From Hoyosella sp. YIM 151337 (GTDB lineage: Bacteria > Actinomycetota > Actinomycetes > Mycobacteriales > Mycobacteriaceae): a stretch of DNA of 64,000 nt. Each line of letters starts with the position of its first letter. Position 1 is the first letter of the stretch. The stretch is taken from assembly GCF_026041215.1 (NCBI RefSeq), contig NZ_JAPEIQ010000030.1, positions 1 through 64,000 of the forward strand. Direction: 5' to 3'. The notes beneath the pieces are model-generated. The model was not told the DNA's origin. It did no database searches and saw nothing but the letters and a program-made list of their open reading frames with translations. Shown piece by piece: positions 10,672 through 19,352 of this stretch. A program made the position numbers and the translations under genes.

Positions 10672-11655
10672 TCATGGATGCGCTGGTTCCGGCGCTTCGT
10701 TGATGAGATCCGACGCCCACCCGGTGAGCCACTGCGTCGTTGTGGTGCCATTCTCATCCACAGTGTAGGTGTGATACATCGCATGAACTGGATTCTGAAT
10801 GTAGTCATGGAACAAGCGGTGTATCGCCCCCAGTATGTCCGTGAGCAGCGGCGCATCACATATTCCATCATTCGGTGCACAGAATTGAACTGTTCGGTCA
10901 GCAAGATCACCGAAGCCGCCATTCCGTTTGCCGGTTAGCGTGGCTCCAGGAATGAATGGAAAACCTGCCAGCGAAACCTCCAGTCCGACTCCCTGTACTT
11001 GCGGGCCAACCGTGGGAGCCGCGTCAGGATCGCGGCGCCCGTCGGCGATCAGCGCGACACCCAGTACGTTGTCACTCGGCACCGGACCGTTCCCGTTGCC
11101 GATCTCGGACGCGATGTCGCCAGCGATGACCGCGCCCTGCGAGAAACCCATCAGCACGTAGCTTGTGAGCCAGCACTCGCTGTGCATGGCACTCAGAACT
11201 TCGCGCGCTTTGACTGCCCCCGCGCTGCGGCTGTCATCGTAAGTCAGCTCAGGCGGGCCGCCGGGACGCTGGAACTGCGCCGGGTATGGCAGCGTGTACA
11301 CCTCCGCGCGATCCCCGCTAAATTGCTGCGAAAGCGGGTTGGTGACGTTGAGAAGGAGCGCGTTGGGGTTGAACCACGGGTTGTAAGGGTCGTCGTCCGG
11401 CGATGACTCCCAGGTGCCCGGTATGGACAGTACCTGCACGTCAGGGCAGTGTGCCGGCTGGGTGAGCTCCTCCGTCGGTTCCGGTTCAGGGATCCCTGGG
11501 ATCGGAATGTCCGCACGTTCCGCAAGACGCAGCGCGAGTACCACTAGCGCGACAATCAGCGCGAGCAGCGCAAGGAGGAAAAGCACACGGCGCAGCACGC
11601 GGCGCTTCTGTTTCTTGCCGCGCCGGCGAGTCGTCGATTGCTGAGCCCAAGCCAT
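10672..11655 (-). CDS. Cutinase-like envelope thioesterase/phospholipase (Rv3802c/Culp6 type)
   Basis: A membrane-anchored serine esterase of the cutinase family; its M. tuberculosis relative Rv3802c is essential and has thioesterase and phospholipase A activity tied to mycolate metabolism. A basic N-terminus is followed by one transmembrane helix (about 22-43) and a proline-rich stalk. The alpha/beta-hydrolase domain has GFSQGA with Ser172 as nucleophile and the cutinase cysteines (Cys70, Cys161 and a pair near CAPNDGIC). I chose ATG 11655, which starts 7 nt after the preceding stop and gives 327 residues against 336 for Rv3802c; a longer frame to 11691 would overlap the upstream gene. Confidence 0.92.
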   Translation of the reverse strand: MAWAQQSTTRRRGKKQKRRVLRRVLFLLALLALIVALVVLALRLAERADIPIPGIPEPEPTEELTQPAHCPDVQVLSIPGTWESSPDDDPYNPWFNPNALLLNVTNPLSQQFSGDRAEVYTLPYPAQFQRPGGPPELTYDDSRSAGAVKAREVLSAMHSECWLTSYVLMGFSQGAVIAGDIASEIGNGNGPVPSDNVLGVALIADGRRDPDAAPTVGPQVQGVGLEVSLAGFPFIPGATLTGKRNGGFGDLADRTVQFCAPNDGICDAPLLTDILGAIHRLFHDYIQNPVHAMYHTYTVDENGTTTTQWLTGWASDLINEAPEPAHP

Positions 11656-11662
11656 GTGTCTC

Positions 11663-12196
11663 TCACCCGCAGTACTGCTGCTCGGCGACATCTACATATG
11701 TGGCGGCCATGTCGTCCACTGTCCCGGCGGCGCCGTTCAATTGCATCTCCAGCCCGACCATTGCCGTGACGTTAATCAATATGTCCTCGCGGGCGACCCC
11801 ATCCGCAAGTGCCGCGCACACGTATTCGGCGGTGGCGACCGCGTGCTCGCCCTGCCCAAACGGCTCGGCACCCGCTGCGCGCAGTTCGGCCACGAAATTT
11901 GCCTCGTGCTCACTGAGCTGCGGTTCGTCTGCCGTGTCTTCCTGGGGTTCCGCAGGTTCCGGCGTCGTCGTGGCGGTTGTGGTGCTGGCAGAGTCATCCA
12001 CATCGGAGTCATTTTCTTCCGGCGGCTGGGTGGTTTCAGTCACCGTCGGCGCCAAATCGGGTACACCCCCACTCACAACTGACTCGTTGCCACACGCGAC
12101 GGACAACGCAACCGCCAATCCGGCCACAAGGCTGAGGGCACTGCCTCGTACGCGGCGCCGTCCTGACCCGGGCCCAGCCACCTTCTCATCCTGCAT
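11663..12196 (-). CDS. DUF732-type secreted lipoprotein
   Basis: The protein (177 residues) has a basic N-terminus, a hydrophobic segment ending in LSVACG that can serve as a lipobox, and a low-complexity Thr/Pro/Glu/Asp linker. The C-terminal globular domain of about 80 residues has a late cysteine pair (YVCAALADG and QQYCG), the pattern of DUF732 proteins. Function is unknown. ATG 12196 is chosen over 12205 because GGGGGA lies 9 nt before it. It sits 7 nt upstream of the cutinase-like gene, so the two are probably co-transcribed; this neighbour is absent from the M. tuberculosis locus, where fbpD follows directly. Confidence 0.8.
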   Translation of the reverse strand: MQDEKVAGPGSGRRRVRGSALSLVAGLAVALSVACGNESVVSGGVPDLAPTVTETTQPPEENDSDVDDSASTTTATTTPEPAEPQEDTADEPQLSEHEANFVAELRAAGAEPFGQGEHAVATAEYVCAALADGVAREDILINVTAMVGLEMQLNGAAGTVDDMAATYVDVAEQQYCG

Positions 12197-12252
12197 GCTG
12201 ACCATTCCCCCAATCCGGCATCCCCCGACTACCGCACCAGGTTACAGAGCGA

Positions 12253-12297
12253 GGGCGGGTTGTGAGGCACACGCACAATGCACGTCACAACCCGCCC
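12253..12297 (-). terminator. Stem-loop after the LGFP mycolyltransferase
   Basis: A 13-bp perfect stem (12253-12265 with 12285-12297) with a 19-nt loop lies about 30 bp past the stop of the minus-strand mycolyltransferase gene. There is no strong T-run, as is common for actinobacterial terminators. It separates that gene from the DUF732 gene. Confidence 0.65.
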
Positions 12298-12325
12298 CTA
12301 ACGGCGCTGCTGGGGAAGTACGCCG

Positions 12326-14278
12326 TCAGCCTGTGATTACCTTCGTTTCGTCGTCTGTCACAAGGATGTGCCCGCGCTGGAAGTCCTGCCTGAGGCCTTC
12401 TGGCGTCTCGTGAGCGTCGCCCACCGGATAGCCCAGGGGGCCGGTCTCGTACTCGTGCTCCGCCCAAGCGTCCATGATCGCGCCCTTCATCACTGCCCAG
12501 GCTCCGGAGTCTGGCGACCAGTAGATGTTCCCGTTTGCGAATTCACTGAACCGTCCGGCGCCGATCTTGTGCTCACCAGACTGCGGGTAGCCCAGGACGC
12601 CTGTTTCCCGGCCAAGTTGGTTGTAGTGATCCCAGATTTTGCCGTAAACCGGGAGGGTTCCCGACCTCGTTGCCGCGTACACGGCACCCCGCTCAAACTT
12701 CTGAAGGCGGGCCCGCCGGTCATCGGTGTTCTCGACGCCAGAAACGGGATAACCCATGTCACCGGCTTCCCAGCCGGTTGCCGCCCACTCTTCGAGGAAG
12801 CCCGAGTGCACCATTTGCGCACCGGTTTCGGGCGTCCAGTAAATCGCGCCTTCTTCGAACTGATTGAAGTAGCCGCGACCATCCGGGGTCGGAGTTTCAC
12901 TCGTTGTCGGCAAGCCGAGTTGTCCGCGCGGCCCACTCGCCGCGTTGTACAGTTCCGCGATTTTGCCCTTCACCATGTGCGCACCCGAGTCGGCTGACCA
13001 GTACACGGTGCCGTTTTCAAACTCCTGGCTCCGTGCGCCGCCGCGCAGCGTCCGCTCATCAGTAACGCAGGCTCCGAGGTCGCCACGCGCACCCGCAAGC
13101 TCGCCGATAGCGCCCCCGACCTCACAGGTCGGCTGATCGGCCTCCCTCGCACTCGGAGCGGCCGTCGCGAGCCCAACCGAATCCACATTGAGGGCTTCCG
13201 CGATCTGCGGCCACGCGGCGTGCAGTTCTGACTGCCAGTACGGCCACGAATGGGTACCCGTGTTCCGGTAGCGAACTGTGGCCGGGATGTTGAGATCCTT
13301 GAGCCGGGCATCGAAGTTTTGTGTCGTCAGCCGCGAAAGCACTTCGAGTGCCATGCCCGCGGAGTTTTCTGGAATACCGGGGACCAGTCCAGGACGGTCG
13401 TGACTACCCTGTGCGCCGGTGCCTGCCGAGATGTAAAGACTCACGCCCTGCAGGTTGCGCGCCAGCTGCATGGGGTCGTGCTCTTTCCAAGCCGAGTTGT
13501 CGGGCGGACCCCACATAGCGTCCGAGTTGAAGCCACCGGCATCGAGCATCGCCGCTCTGATCGCACGCTGCATGCCGTACGAGGTGGTGCTCAGGTACCC
13601 GGAGAGTGAGCCAGCGAACTGGAACATTCCCCGGTTGCGTGCGGGGAGGAACATCGCGGCGGTACCACCCATCGACAAACCGAGAACGCCCTTGTTGTCG
13701 TTGACCCGATAGTCACCGTGCAGGATCGGCGGCAGTTCCTTCGTAAGGAAGGTCTCCCACTGGTAGTTCTTGTCGTTATCGGGATACAGCCAGTCGGCGT
13801 AGAAGCTGGACTGCCCGCCGACAGGCATGACCACGTTCACGTTCTTGTCGGCGAAGAAGTCCCGTACATCCGTTTCGAGCATCCACCCCGATTGGTCATC
13901 GCGGGCCCGAAGTCCGTCAAGCAAGTAGAGCGCGGGGAACGTCCAATCGGGCTGCGAGTGGTAATCCTTGGCCAGCAACATTTGCACCTGGATCACTTCG
14001 TTCATCGCAGGCGAGTACACCCACACGGCGAGCTGACGCTCCGAAATCTGGTCCACCCGGTCAACACGTACGCCCGGCATCGGCGTTGGCGACATCGGAT
14101 GCAGGGCAGGGGACTGCGCTGCAATAGCCGGCGGCGCGGCAAGCGCTGCGGGCGCGATGCCGGACGAGATGGCGAGCGGCGCGATGAGCATTGCCGCGCA
14201 CGCCGCGATCTGACGGCGTCCGGCGCCTCGGCTCCGGCGGCCTGATCCGCGATCGCCGTGCTGCAACGAAAGCCGCAT
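12326..14278 (-). CDS. Antigen-85-family mycolyltransferase with C-terminal LGFP repeats
   Basis: A secreted mycolyltransferase that moves mycolates onto trehalose or arabinogalactan outside the membrane. It has a signal peptide (about 1-48, cleavage near ALA-AP). The alpha/beta-hydrolase domain carries Ser202 in GLSMGG, Glu312 aligned to the catalytic Glu of antigen 85, and His343 in GTHSWPYW. After about residue 380 come several roughly 53-residue LGFP-type repeats with cores such as LGLP, MGYP and LGYP and the shared pattern F-x-x-G-x-I/V-Y-W. The total of 650 residues is about twice that of antigen 85; Corynebacterium PS1-type proteins have the same layout. GAGGAG lies 6 nt before ATG 14278. 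It occupies the position of M. tuberculosis fbpD. Confidence 0.95.
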   Translation of the reverse strand: MRLSLQHGDRGSGRRSRGAGRRQIAACAAMLIAPLAISSGIAPAALAAPPAIAAQSPALHPMSPTPMPGVRVDRVDQISERQLAVWVYSPAMNEVIQVQMLLAKDYHSQPDWTFPALYLLDGLRARDDQSGWMLETDVRDFFADKNVNVVMPVGGQSSFYADWLYPDNDKNYQWETFLTKELPPILHGDYRVNDNKGVLGLSMGGTAAMFLPARNRGMFQFAGSLSGYLSTTSYGMQRAIRAAMLDAGGFNSDAMWGPPDNSAWKEHDPMQLARNLQGVSLYISAGTGAQGSHDRPGLVPGIPENSAGMALEVLSRLTTQNFDARLKDLNIPATVRYRNTGTHSWPYWQSELHAAWPQIAEALNVDSVGLATAAPSAREADQPTCEVGGAIGELAGARGDLGACVTDERTLRGGARSQEFENGTVYWSADSGAHMVKGKIAELYNAASGPRGQLGLPTTSETPTPDGRGYFNQFEEGAIYWTPETGAQMVHSGFLEEWAATGWEAGDMGYPVSGVENTDDRRARLQKFERGAVYAATRSGTLPVYGKIWDHYNQLGRETGVLGYPQSGEHKIGAGRFSEFANGNIYWSPDSGAWAVMKGAIMDAWAEHEYETGPLGYPVGDAHETPEGLRQDFQRGHILVTDDETKVITG

Positions 14279-14509
14279 GAGGCACTCCTCGTTTCGTGGT
14301 GGTGTCGAGCTGCTAAGACTGTCGGGCCGATCCGGGCGAACCCGTCCGAATCAGTGCACAGTCCTTTCATACCCGCCAACCCCGTTGTTGCACGAGATGC
14401 GCCATGCCATGCGTGAGGCAATTGTTACTAGATGTGCGCTTGGTGGTTATCGAAACCGGCGCGGGGGCCCGAATCGGGTCTCCCGCGGATACGAGTGGCG
14501 CAAAAGCAA

Positions 14510-14535
14510 AACCCCCTGCCCGAAGGCAGGGGGTT
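14510..14535 (-). terminator. Intrinsic terminator after the second mycolyltransferase gene
   Basis: An 11-bp perfect stem (14510-14520 with 14525-14535) with a CGAA tetraloop is followed on the minus strand by a T-rich tract (complement of 14502-14511). It ends the transcript of the gene at 14558-15538. The rest of the gap 14279-14557 should hold the promoter of the LGFP mycolyltransferase, but I see no definite box. Confidence 0.9.
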
Positions 14536-14557
14536 GCTTTGCTTCAGTCGCTCCGGA

Positions 14558-15538
14558 TCATGCACCCAGCGCGCGGAGAATGCCTGGCTTGGCGTTGGAC
14601 AGTTCTTCCTGCCAGTAACCCCACGCGTGAACGCCTGTTGGCGGGTAGCTGTAGGTGGCATTCAGGCCAAGGGCGTCAGCACGACCCTGGAAAGCACGCG
14701 TGTTCAGCAGCGAGACAACCTCGAGGCCCATCGCGTTGGCGGTGTGGAAGTAATCGATCGGCTCGTTGATGCGCGTGTGCACACCAGGGATGCCGTTGCC
14801 AGCCGAGATGTAGAGGGTCTTGCCCTGCAGGCGCTCAGCGAAGCGGGTCGGGTCATGTGCGGCCCAGGCTGGATCCCACGGCGGGCCCCACATGTCGTCG
14901 ACGTTGTAGCCGCCCTCGTCAAGGAGAGCAAGACGGATCAGCGACGGCATCCCCGGCGCCGAAAGGTTCAGGTAACCCGAGAACGACGCGGCATACGTGA
15001 ACCGGTTGCCGTGATCAGCGGCCAGCTTGAGCGCTGCACTGCCAGCCATCGACAGGCCTGCCACCGCGTTGTTCGTGGTGCGGATGCCAATCGTGCCCAG
15101 GTAGTTCGGAAGCTCCTGCGCGAGGAAGGTCTCCCACTTGTAGGTAAACGTCTGAGCGTTCGTTGTGCTCGGGCCGTACCAGTCGGCGTAGAAGCTCGCA
15201 CGCCCGCCAACCGGCATCACCAGGTTGACGTTGGAGTCGCGGAACATGTCGACGGCGTTGGTCTCGATTCGCCAGCCGCTGAGGTCGTCGCGAGCACGAA
15301 GACCGTCCAGCAGGAACAGCGCAGCGTTGCCGCCGCGAGACGCACGAACGATGTCGACCGGGATGTGACGGTCCATAGCCGCCGAGTAAACGTTGTGGCG
15401 TTCGATCCCGCCTGGCTGCGCGGAGGCCACAGCGCCACCGGTAAGTCCCGCAATCAGCGGCAGCATTATGCCCAGCACAAACGCTGCGACTGTTCGCTGT
15501 CTCCATTTCTGGGACAGGCGCGGTTTGGCGAAACGCAT
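14558..15538 (-). CDS. Antigen-85-family mycolyltransferase
   Basis: A classical single-domain secreted mycolyltransferase of 326 residues. The signal peptide ends near ASA-QP (residue 40). Catalytic residues are Ser163 in GLSMAG, Glu273 in GLEVVS and His304 in GVHAWGYW, aligned with the Ser-Glu-His triad of antigen 85. The WGPP and SAGNG segments are also typical. AGGGAG lies 8 nt before ATG 15538. It corresponds in position to M. tuberculosis fbpA, directly beside aftB. It has its own terminator and a roughly 300-bp upstream gap, so it is probably transcribed alone. Confidence 0.95.
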   Translation of the reverse strand: MRFAKPRLSQKWRQRTVAAFVLGIMLPLIAGLTGGAVASAQPGGIERHNVYSAAMDRHIPVDIVRASRGGNAALFLLDGLRARDDLSGWRIETNAVDMFRDSNVNLVMPVGGRASFYADWYGPSTTNAQTFTYKWETFLAQELPNYLGTIGIRTTNNAVAGLSMAGSAALKLAADHGNRFTYAASFSGYLNLSAPGMPSLIRLALLDEGGYNVDDMWGPPWDPAWAAHDPTRFAERLQGKTLYISAGNGIPGVHTRINEPIDYFHTANAMGLEVVSLLNTRAFQGRADALGLNATYSYPPTGVHAWGYWQEELSNAKPGILRALGA

Positions 15539-15846
15539 GGATAAATCTCCCTCTTCTCGTGTGCACCACCGTGTTGTCGCGACAGCGTCGGGGGCCGCTG
15601 CGACTCACACGGTGCCCTCCCTGACGCCGGATATGCGACCCTGGCAATCACCTGAGAGCTCGATGTGTAGATCGACTCGGACACCATAACCGTTACACGT
15701 CGGCAGTATCACATTTCCAACACCGCCCAGTGACGAACACAGTACCGCAGTCGGCCCACCTGGGACTGCCGGAATGACACAACAAAAGGTGGTCACAATT
15801 GCATCACGAAACCCTGACGTCACGAAAGGCGCAGGTGACCTGGCTG
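15539..15846. other. Intergenic region between aftB and a mycolyltransferase gene
   Basis: No gene is visible. The segment must hold the promoter of the downstream minus-strand mycolyltransferase gene and the end of the aftB operon. The part at 15680-15800 is less GC-rich than its surroundings. I see no hairpin with a T-tail and no clear -35/-10 pair. Confidence 0.4.
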
Positions 15847-17799
15847 TTATGCGCCGTTACGCGCGGAGCAGCGCTCAATCTCGTCCTGCGGCAGACGTTC
15901 GATTCGGTATGACGAACGCCATAGCGCATCTCGGAAGTTACGGACAAACTGACCGGCATTCAACTCGTTGCGATAGCCGCTTAACAGCCTCTGAGTCTGA
16001 GGACAGGTGAGAGCTTCCTGAGAATCTGCGACCCACTCCGGGTCTAGAAATCCCGGCAAACCGGCCTCACGGGTCGTCGCTGCGCCCGTGTCTACAACGA
16101 CCCAGTCTGGCAGCAAGTACTTGTCGTGACCAATCCGGCCCCCCGGAATTCGCTCCGTGTGACCCGCGAGCGGATACGCGAGACCCACAGGGTCGAGAAT
16201 CCGCACGTCCAGCGATGTCAACATGCTTGTCATCCCGAGCTGCAGGAAATACACAGTCGATTCGGGCGCCGCAGCGATTCGGCTGTTGCCAGGACGGCTA
16301 GCAGGCGGCACTATCGCCCAGTAGTTCATATCCGCGGTCGGGAGCAGCAGCGCTCCATGCGGAGCCCTGGTCAGCGCGTCGAGCATTGATTCCATCCGCG
16401 GGTACTCGATGTAGTCCTCCGCAAGGATTGGGTGTGCCACGTTCGTCCAGTAACGGTAGAACTGGCGTTCGTCCACAATCCCGTGATCTGGAACGCCATC
16501 GACGACGCCCGGATCGCTCACCACAACGATCACGCCTGACCACACCATCACGGCGAGCCACAGCGCACCAAGTACGCCGCTGACGCGGTACCCGTAATGC
16601 CGCCGCGATCCGCCAGTACGCGTGCGCACGCGGCGCGGTGCCGTCAGCGGGACCACGGCGACCGGCAGGAGCAGAGTGAATAGCACCGGCAGCAGGGTGC
16701 GCCCGTGCATGAAGTCACCGCCGACACGCACTACGTACAGGCCGAGAAGCACGCCGTTGAAAAGAAAGAAGCCAACGACGACGGCCGGCGACTGCAAACG
16801 CGACCGCCACGAACGGCGGCGGGCCGCTGCGGTAATACCGCTCGGATCCCCGTGGTCCGGATCGGCGGCAGTCTCAGTGTCGCGCGAGTTACCGTCCGCC
16901 CCACGGAACAGGACCAGCGCCGCCAGCGCGAGAACGGCGAGAAGCACCAGCGGCAGCCACAACCAGTAGGGCCCCGCGAGATCACCCAGGTACATCCAGC
17001 CCTTGTCCCACCGAGCGCCGCCGGCGTCCTTCGCCACGGCAGTACTGGGATACGGCAAGGCGTAATAGCCCATCCGGAAAACCTGGTACGCGACGGGCAC
17101 GGCCCCGGCGACCACAACGATCGCGACCCGCAGCCGCAGCCTCGAAGGAAGCACAAGCAGCAGGATGAGCGCTAGACCACCGAGCATCGCGAGTTCCGGA
17201 CGCACGAGTGGGCCGAGGCCTGCGACGAACGCGATTGCGAGGGTGAGCCCGCTGCCATGCCGCTCCGCGAACGACCAGCGCACGAGCAGCCACCACATCA
17301 GCGCTATCCAGGCGAGAACCAGTCCCGATTCCAGACCTGAGGTGGCAAAGTCGCGGGCCGGCGGCACAGCGAGGTAGGCGATGACACCCGCCGGCACCAG
17401 CAGAACCGCGGAGGCCGGGCGCCCGAAAAGTGTCTGCCCGTACAGCCTGGCGGTTCCCAGCATGGCAAGAACGACTGCTAGCACGCTGAATGCCAGCGCG
17501 AGCGTCAACACGACGTACTCGAGTTGCGCACCAGTCACCCAGCCCACGAACGTCACGATGTACGTCCACAGTGTCGAGGTGTTGGCCTCGACGCGTTCGT
17601 CCGCATTGAATACCGGGCCATTGCCCGCGAGGATGTTGCGGACGGTCCGTAAGACGATCAATCCGTCGTCAGAGATCCATCGCCGCTGCCACGCGCCGTA
17701 CGCGAAGAGCACTGCGGCGAGTACGACACCTGCTCCTAGGGCAGCACGAGGTGCCGCGTAACGAGGGGACACTGCGTCACGCGACGTAGACCGCGACAC
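15847..17799 (-). CDS. aftB: Terminal beta-(1,2)-arabinofuranosyltransferase AftB
   Basis: AftB is a GT-C membrane enzyme that adds the terminal beta-1,2-linked arabinofuranose residues of arabinogalactan from decaprenyl-phosphoryl arabinose; these residues are where mycolates are later attached. The 650-residue protein has about ten hydrophobic helices in its first 430 residues, an Asp-Asp pair early in the first outer loop (Asp44-Asp45 in WISDDGL), and a periplasmic C-terminal domain. GTG 17799 is chosen because TTGGAG lies 6 nt upstream and it gives a length near the 627 of Rv3805c. This start overlaps the end of ubiA by 23 nt, indicating translational coupling in the glf-glfT2-PAP2-ubiA-aftB series. 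Confidence 0.93.
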   Translation of the reverse strand: MSRSTSRDAVSPRYAAPRAALGAGVVLAAVLFAYGAWQRRWISDDGLIVLRTVRNILAGNGPVFNADERVEANTSTLWTYIVTFVGWVTGAQLEYVVLTLALAFSVLAVVLAMLGTARLYGQTLFGRPASAVLLVPAGVIAYLAVPPARDFATSGLESGLVLAWIALMWWLLVRWSFAERHGSGLTLAIAFVAGLGPLVRPELAMLGGLALILLLVLPSRLRLRVAIVVVAGAVPVAYQVFRMGYYALPYPSTAVAKDAGGARWDKGWMYLGDLAGPYWLWLPLVLLAVLALAALVLFRGADGNSRDTETAADPDHGDPSGITAAARRRSWRSRLQSPAVVVGFFLFNGVLLGLYVVRVGGDFMHGRTLLPVLFTLLLPVAVVPLTAPRRVRTRTGGSRRHYGYRVSGVLGALWLAVMVWSGVIVVVSDPGVVDGVPDHGIVDERQFYRYWTNVAHPILAEDYIEYPRMESMLDALTRAPHGALLLPTADMNYWAIVPPASRPGNSRIAAAPESTVYFLQLGMTSMLTSLDVRILDPVGLAYPLAGHTERIPGGRIGHDKYLLPDWVVVDTGAATTREAGLPGFLDPEWVADSQEALTCPQTQRLLSGYRNELNAGQFVRNFRDALWRSSYRIERLPQDEIERCSARNGA

Positions 17800-18730
17800 C
17801 GACGACTCCAATCCATGCAATCGCGAGGAACTGCAGAACCCGATCGCCGAGCGCGATTTCTTCAGGCTCACCAGCTTGCCCACCGTCAATGTCGACGGCA
17901 TAGCGCAAGATCGCGATTGTAAACGGAATCATCGACAAAACGAACAATCCGAGACTGCTGCCGTCGCCGCGTGGCGCACCGGGCCCGCCCGCGTCCTGCT
18001 CGAACGCCCACAGCCCATAAAAGATGATTACGGCTGTCGCAGACAGTGTCCACACAAATCGCAGGTAAGTGGACGTGTAGTTCTCAAGCGCTTTCCGGAT
18101 CTTCGCGCCGGTTTCTTCCGCAATCCGCAGTTCCGCGTACCGCTTTCCGGCCGCCATGAACAACGATCCGAACGCAGCCACCAGCAAGAACCACTGTGAT
18201 AGCGGAATGCCCGCAGCTACACCGCCTGCCACAGCGCGCAGCAGAAACCCGGAAGACACGATGAAGATATCGAGCACGGCCTGGTGCTTGAGGCCGAAGC
18301 AGTAGGCGAGCTGGATCACGATGTACACCGCGATCACTACCGCCAGACCGCTGCTCGCAAGGAAGGACAGCGCAATCGATGCGGCAAACAGCACCACCGA
18401 CAGCGAGTACGCCAGCGAGACAGGCACCACGCCTGCCGCGATGGGCCGGAAACGTTTCGTCGGGTGCGCGCGGTCGGCTTCGACGTCTCGGGCGTCGTTC
18501 ACTAGGTAAATGCCCGACGCCGCGAGACAAAAGACAACGAACGCGATGACGACACTTGTGAGTACTGGGCCCTGGCCGATCGAACCGTCCGCGAGAGGCG
18601 CGGCGATGACGAGTCCGTTCTTGACCCATTGCCGCGGACGGATCGCTTTGATCAGTCCCTCCGCCAATGATGACGGCGGCTTCCGCGTTCTGGCGCGAGT
18701 CGGGTCCTCAGGCTCGACCAGATCGCTCAT
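17777..18730 (-). CDS. ubiA: Decaprenyl-phosphate phosphoribosyltransferase UbiA (DPPR synthase)
   Basis: A polytopic UbiA-family prenyltransferase that transfers phosphoribose from PRPP to decaprenyl phosphate, the first committed step to the arabinose donor. The 317-residue protein shows about nine membrane helices and the conserved acidic signature NDxxDxxxD (Asn78 to Asp86) followed by HPTKRFRP. ATG 18730 is preceded by AGGGG at 5 nt; a longer frame to 18751 has no better site. It is orthologous in position to Rv3806c, lies 62 bp after the PAP2 gene and overlaps aftB. Confidence 0.95.
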   Translation of the reverse strand: MSDLVEPEDPTRARTRKPPSSLAEGLIKAIRPRQWVKNGLVIAAPLADGSIGQGPVLTSVVIAFVVFCLAASGIYLVNDARDVEADRAHPTKRFRPIAAGVVPVSLAYSLSVVLFAASIALSFLASSGLAVVIAVYIVIQLAYCFGLKHQAVLDIFIVSSGFLLRAVAGGVAAGIPLSQWFLLVAAFGSLFMAAGKRYAELRIAEETGAKIRKALENYTSTYLRFVWTLSATAVIIFYGLWAFEQDAGGPGAPRGDGSSLGLFVLSMIPFTIAILRYAVDIDGGQAGEPEEIALGDRVLQFLAIAWIGVVGVAVYVA

Positions 18731-18792
18731 CCTTACCCCTCTCGACCGCATGTGGTCACAACTAGTCCAGGTGCCGCGCTAGCAGGCACAGC

Positions 18793-19344
18793 TTATGCCC
18801 ATCCGAGCTTTTCCTCGGCTAACCCCACGGCCGCGGCGGACGCCGCGCCCACTGCGGCCCCGGCCAGGACGTCGGTGGGATAGTGCACACCAAGCACGAG
18901 GCGCGAAAGCAGCATCGGCGGGACGATCACGGCTGCCAATGGCAGCCCTGTCAGCCTCCCGAGAAGAATCGTCGCAGCGGTCGTCGACGTTGCATGAGAT
19001 GACGGAAAACTCAGTTTGCTGGGTGTCCCGACATTGATCACGATGTCCGGATGGCTAGGGCGTCGCCGCCGCACTACCCGCTTGATAGCGATTGACGCAG
19101 CGTGTGCACCGACCGCACCAACCGCGACACCCATCCAGCGCTTGCGGCGGCCCGGATCAGCGAGCGCGCCCACCGCGGCGATACCCACCCACCCGAGGGC
19201 GTGTTCGCCAAAGTGCGACATTGCTCGCGTCGCAGGCAGGACGCCTGGTCGATCGGCCAGTGCGCGCTGAACTGCGGCGAGCACCGCGCCCTCTCCCGAC
19301 AACGGCGGAACCTCAACGGCACCGTCGCTCGCGTATTCGCTCAT
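18793..19344 (-). CDS. PAP2-family membrane phosphatase (Rv3807c type)
   Basis: A small PAP2 phosphatase of 183 residues with three acid-phosphatase signatures: K88 to R95-P96 (KRVVRRRRPS), PSSHATS with His117, and SRLVLGVHYPTD with Arg148 and His154. Several hydrophobic helices place it in the membrane. In M. tuberculosis the equivalent gene is the candidate phosphatase for decaprenylphosphoryl-5-phosphoribose, the step after UbiA; that role here rests on synteny. ATG 19344 has AGAGG 4 nt upstream; an alternative ATG at 19356 overlaps the glfT2 stop. Confidence 0.9.
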   Translation of the reverse strand: MSEYASDGAVEVPPLSGEGAVLAAVQRALADRPGVLPATRAMSHFGEHALGWVGIAAVGALADPGRRKRWMGVAVGAVGAHAASIAIKRVVRRRRPSHPDIVINVGTPSKLSFPSSHATSTTAATILLGRLTGLPLAAVIVPPMLLSRLVLGVHYPTDVLAGAAVGAASAAAVGLAEEKLGWA

Positions 19345-19352
19345 GCTGCCTC

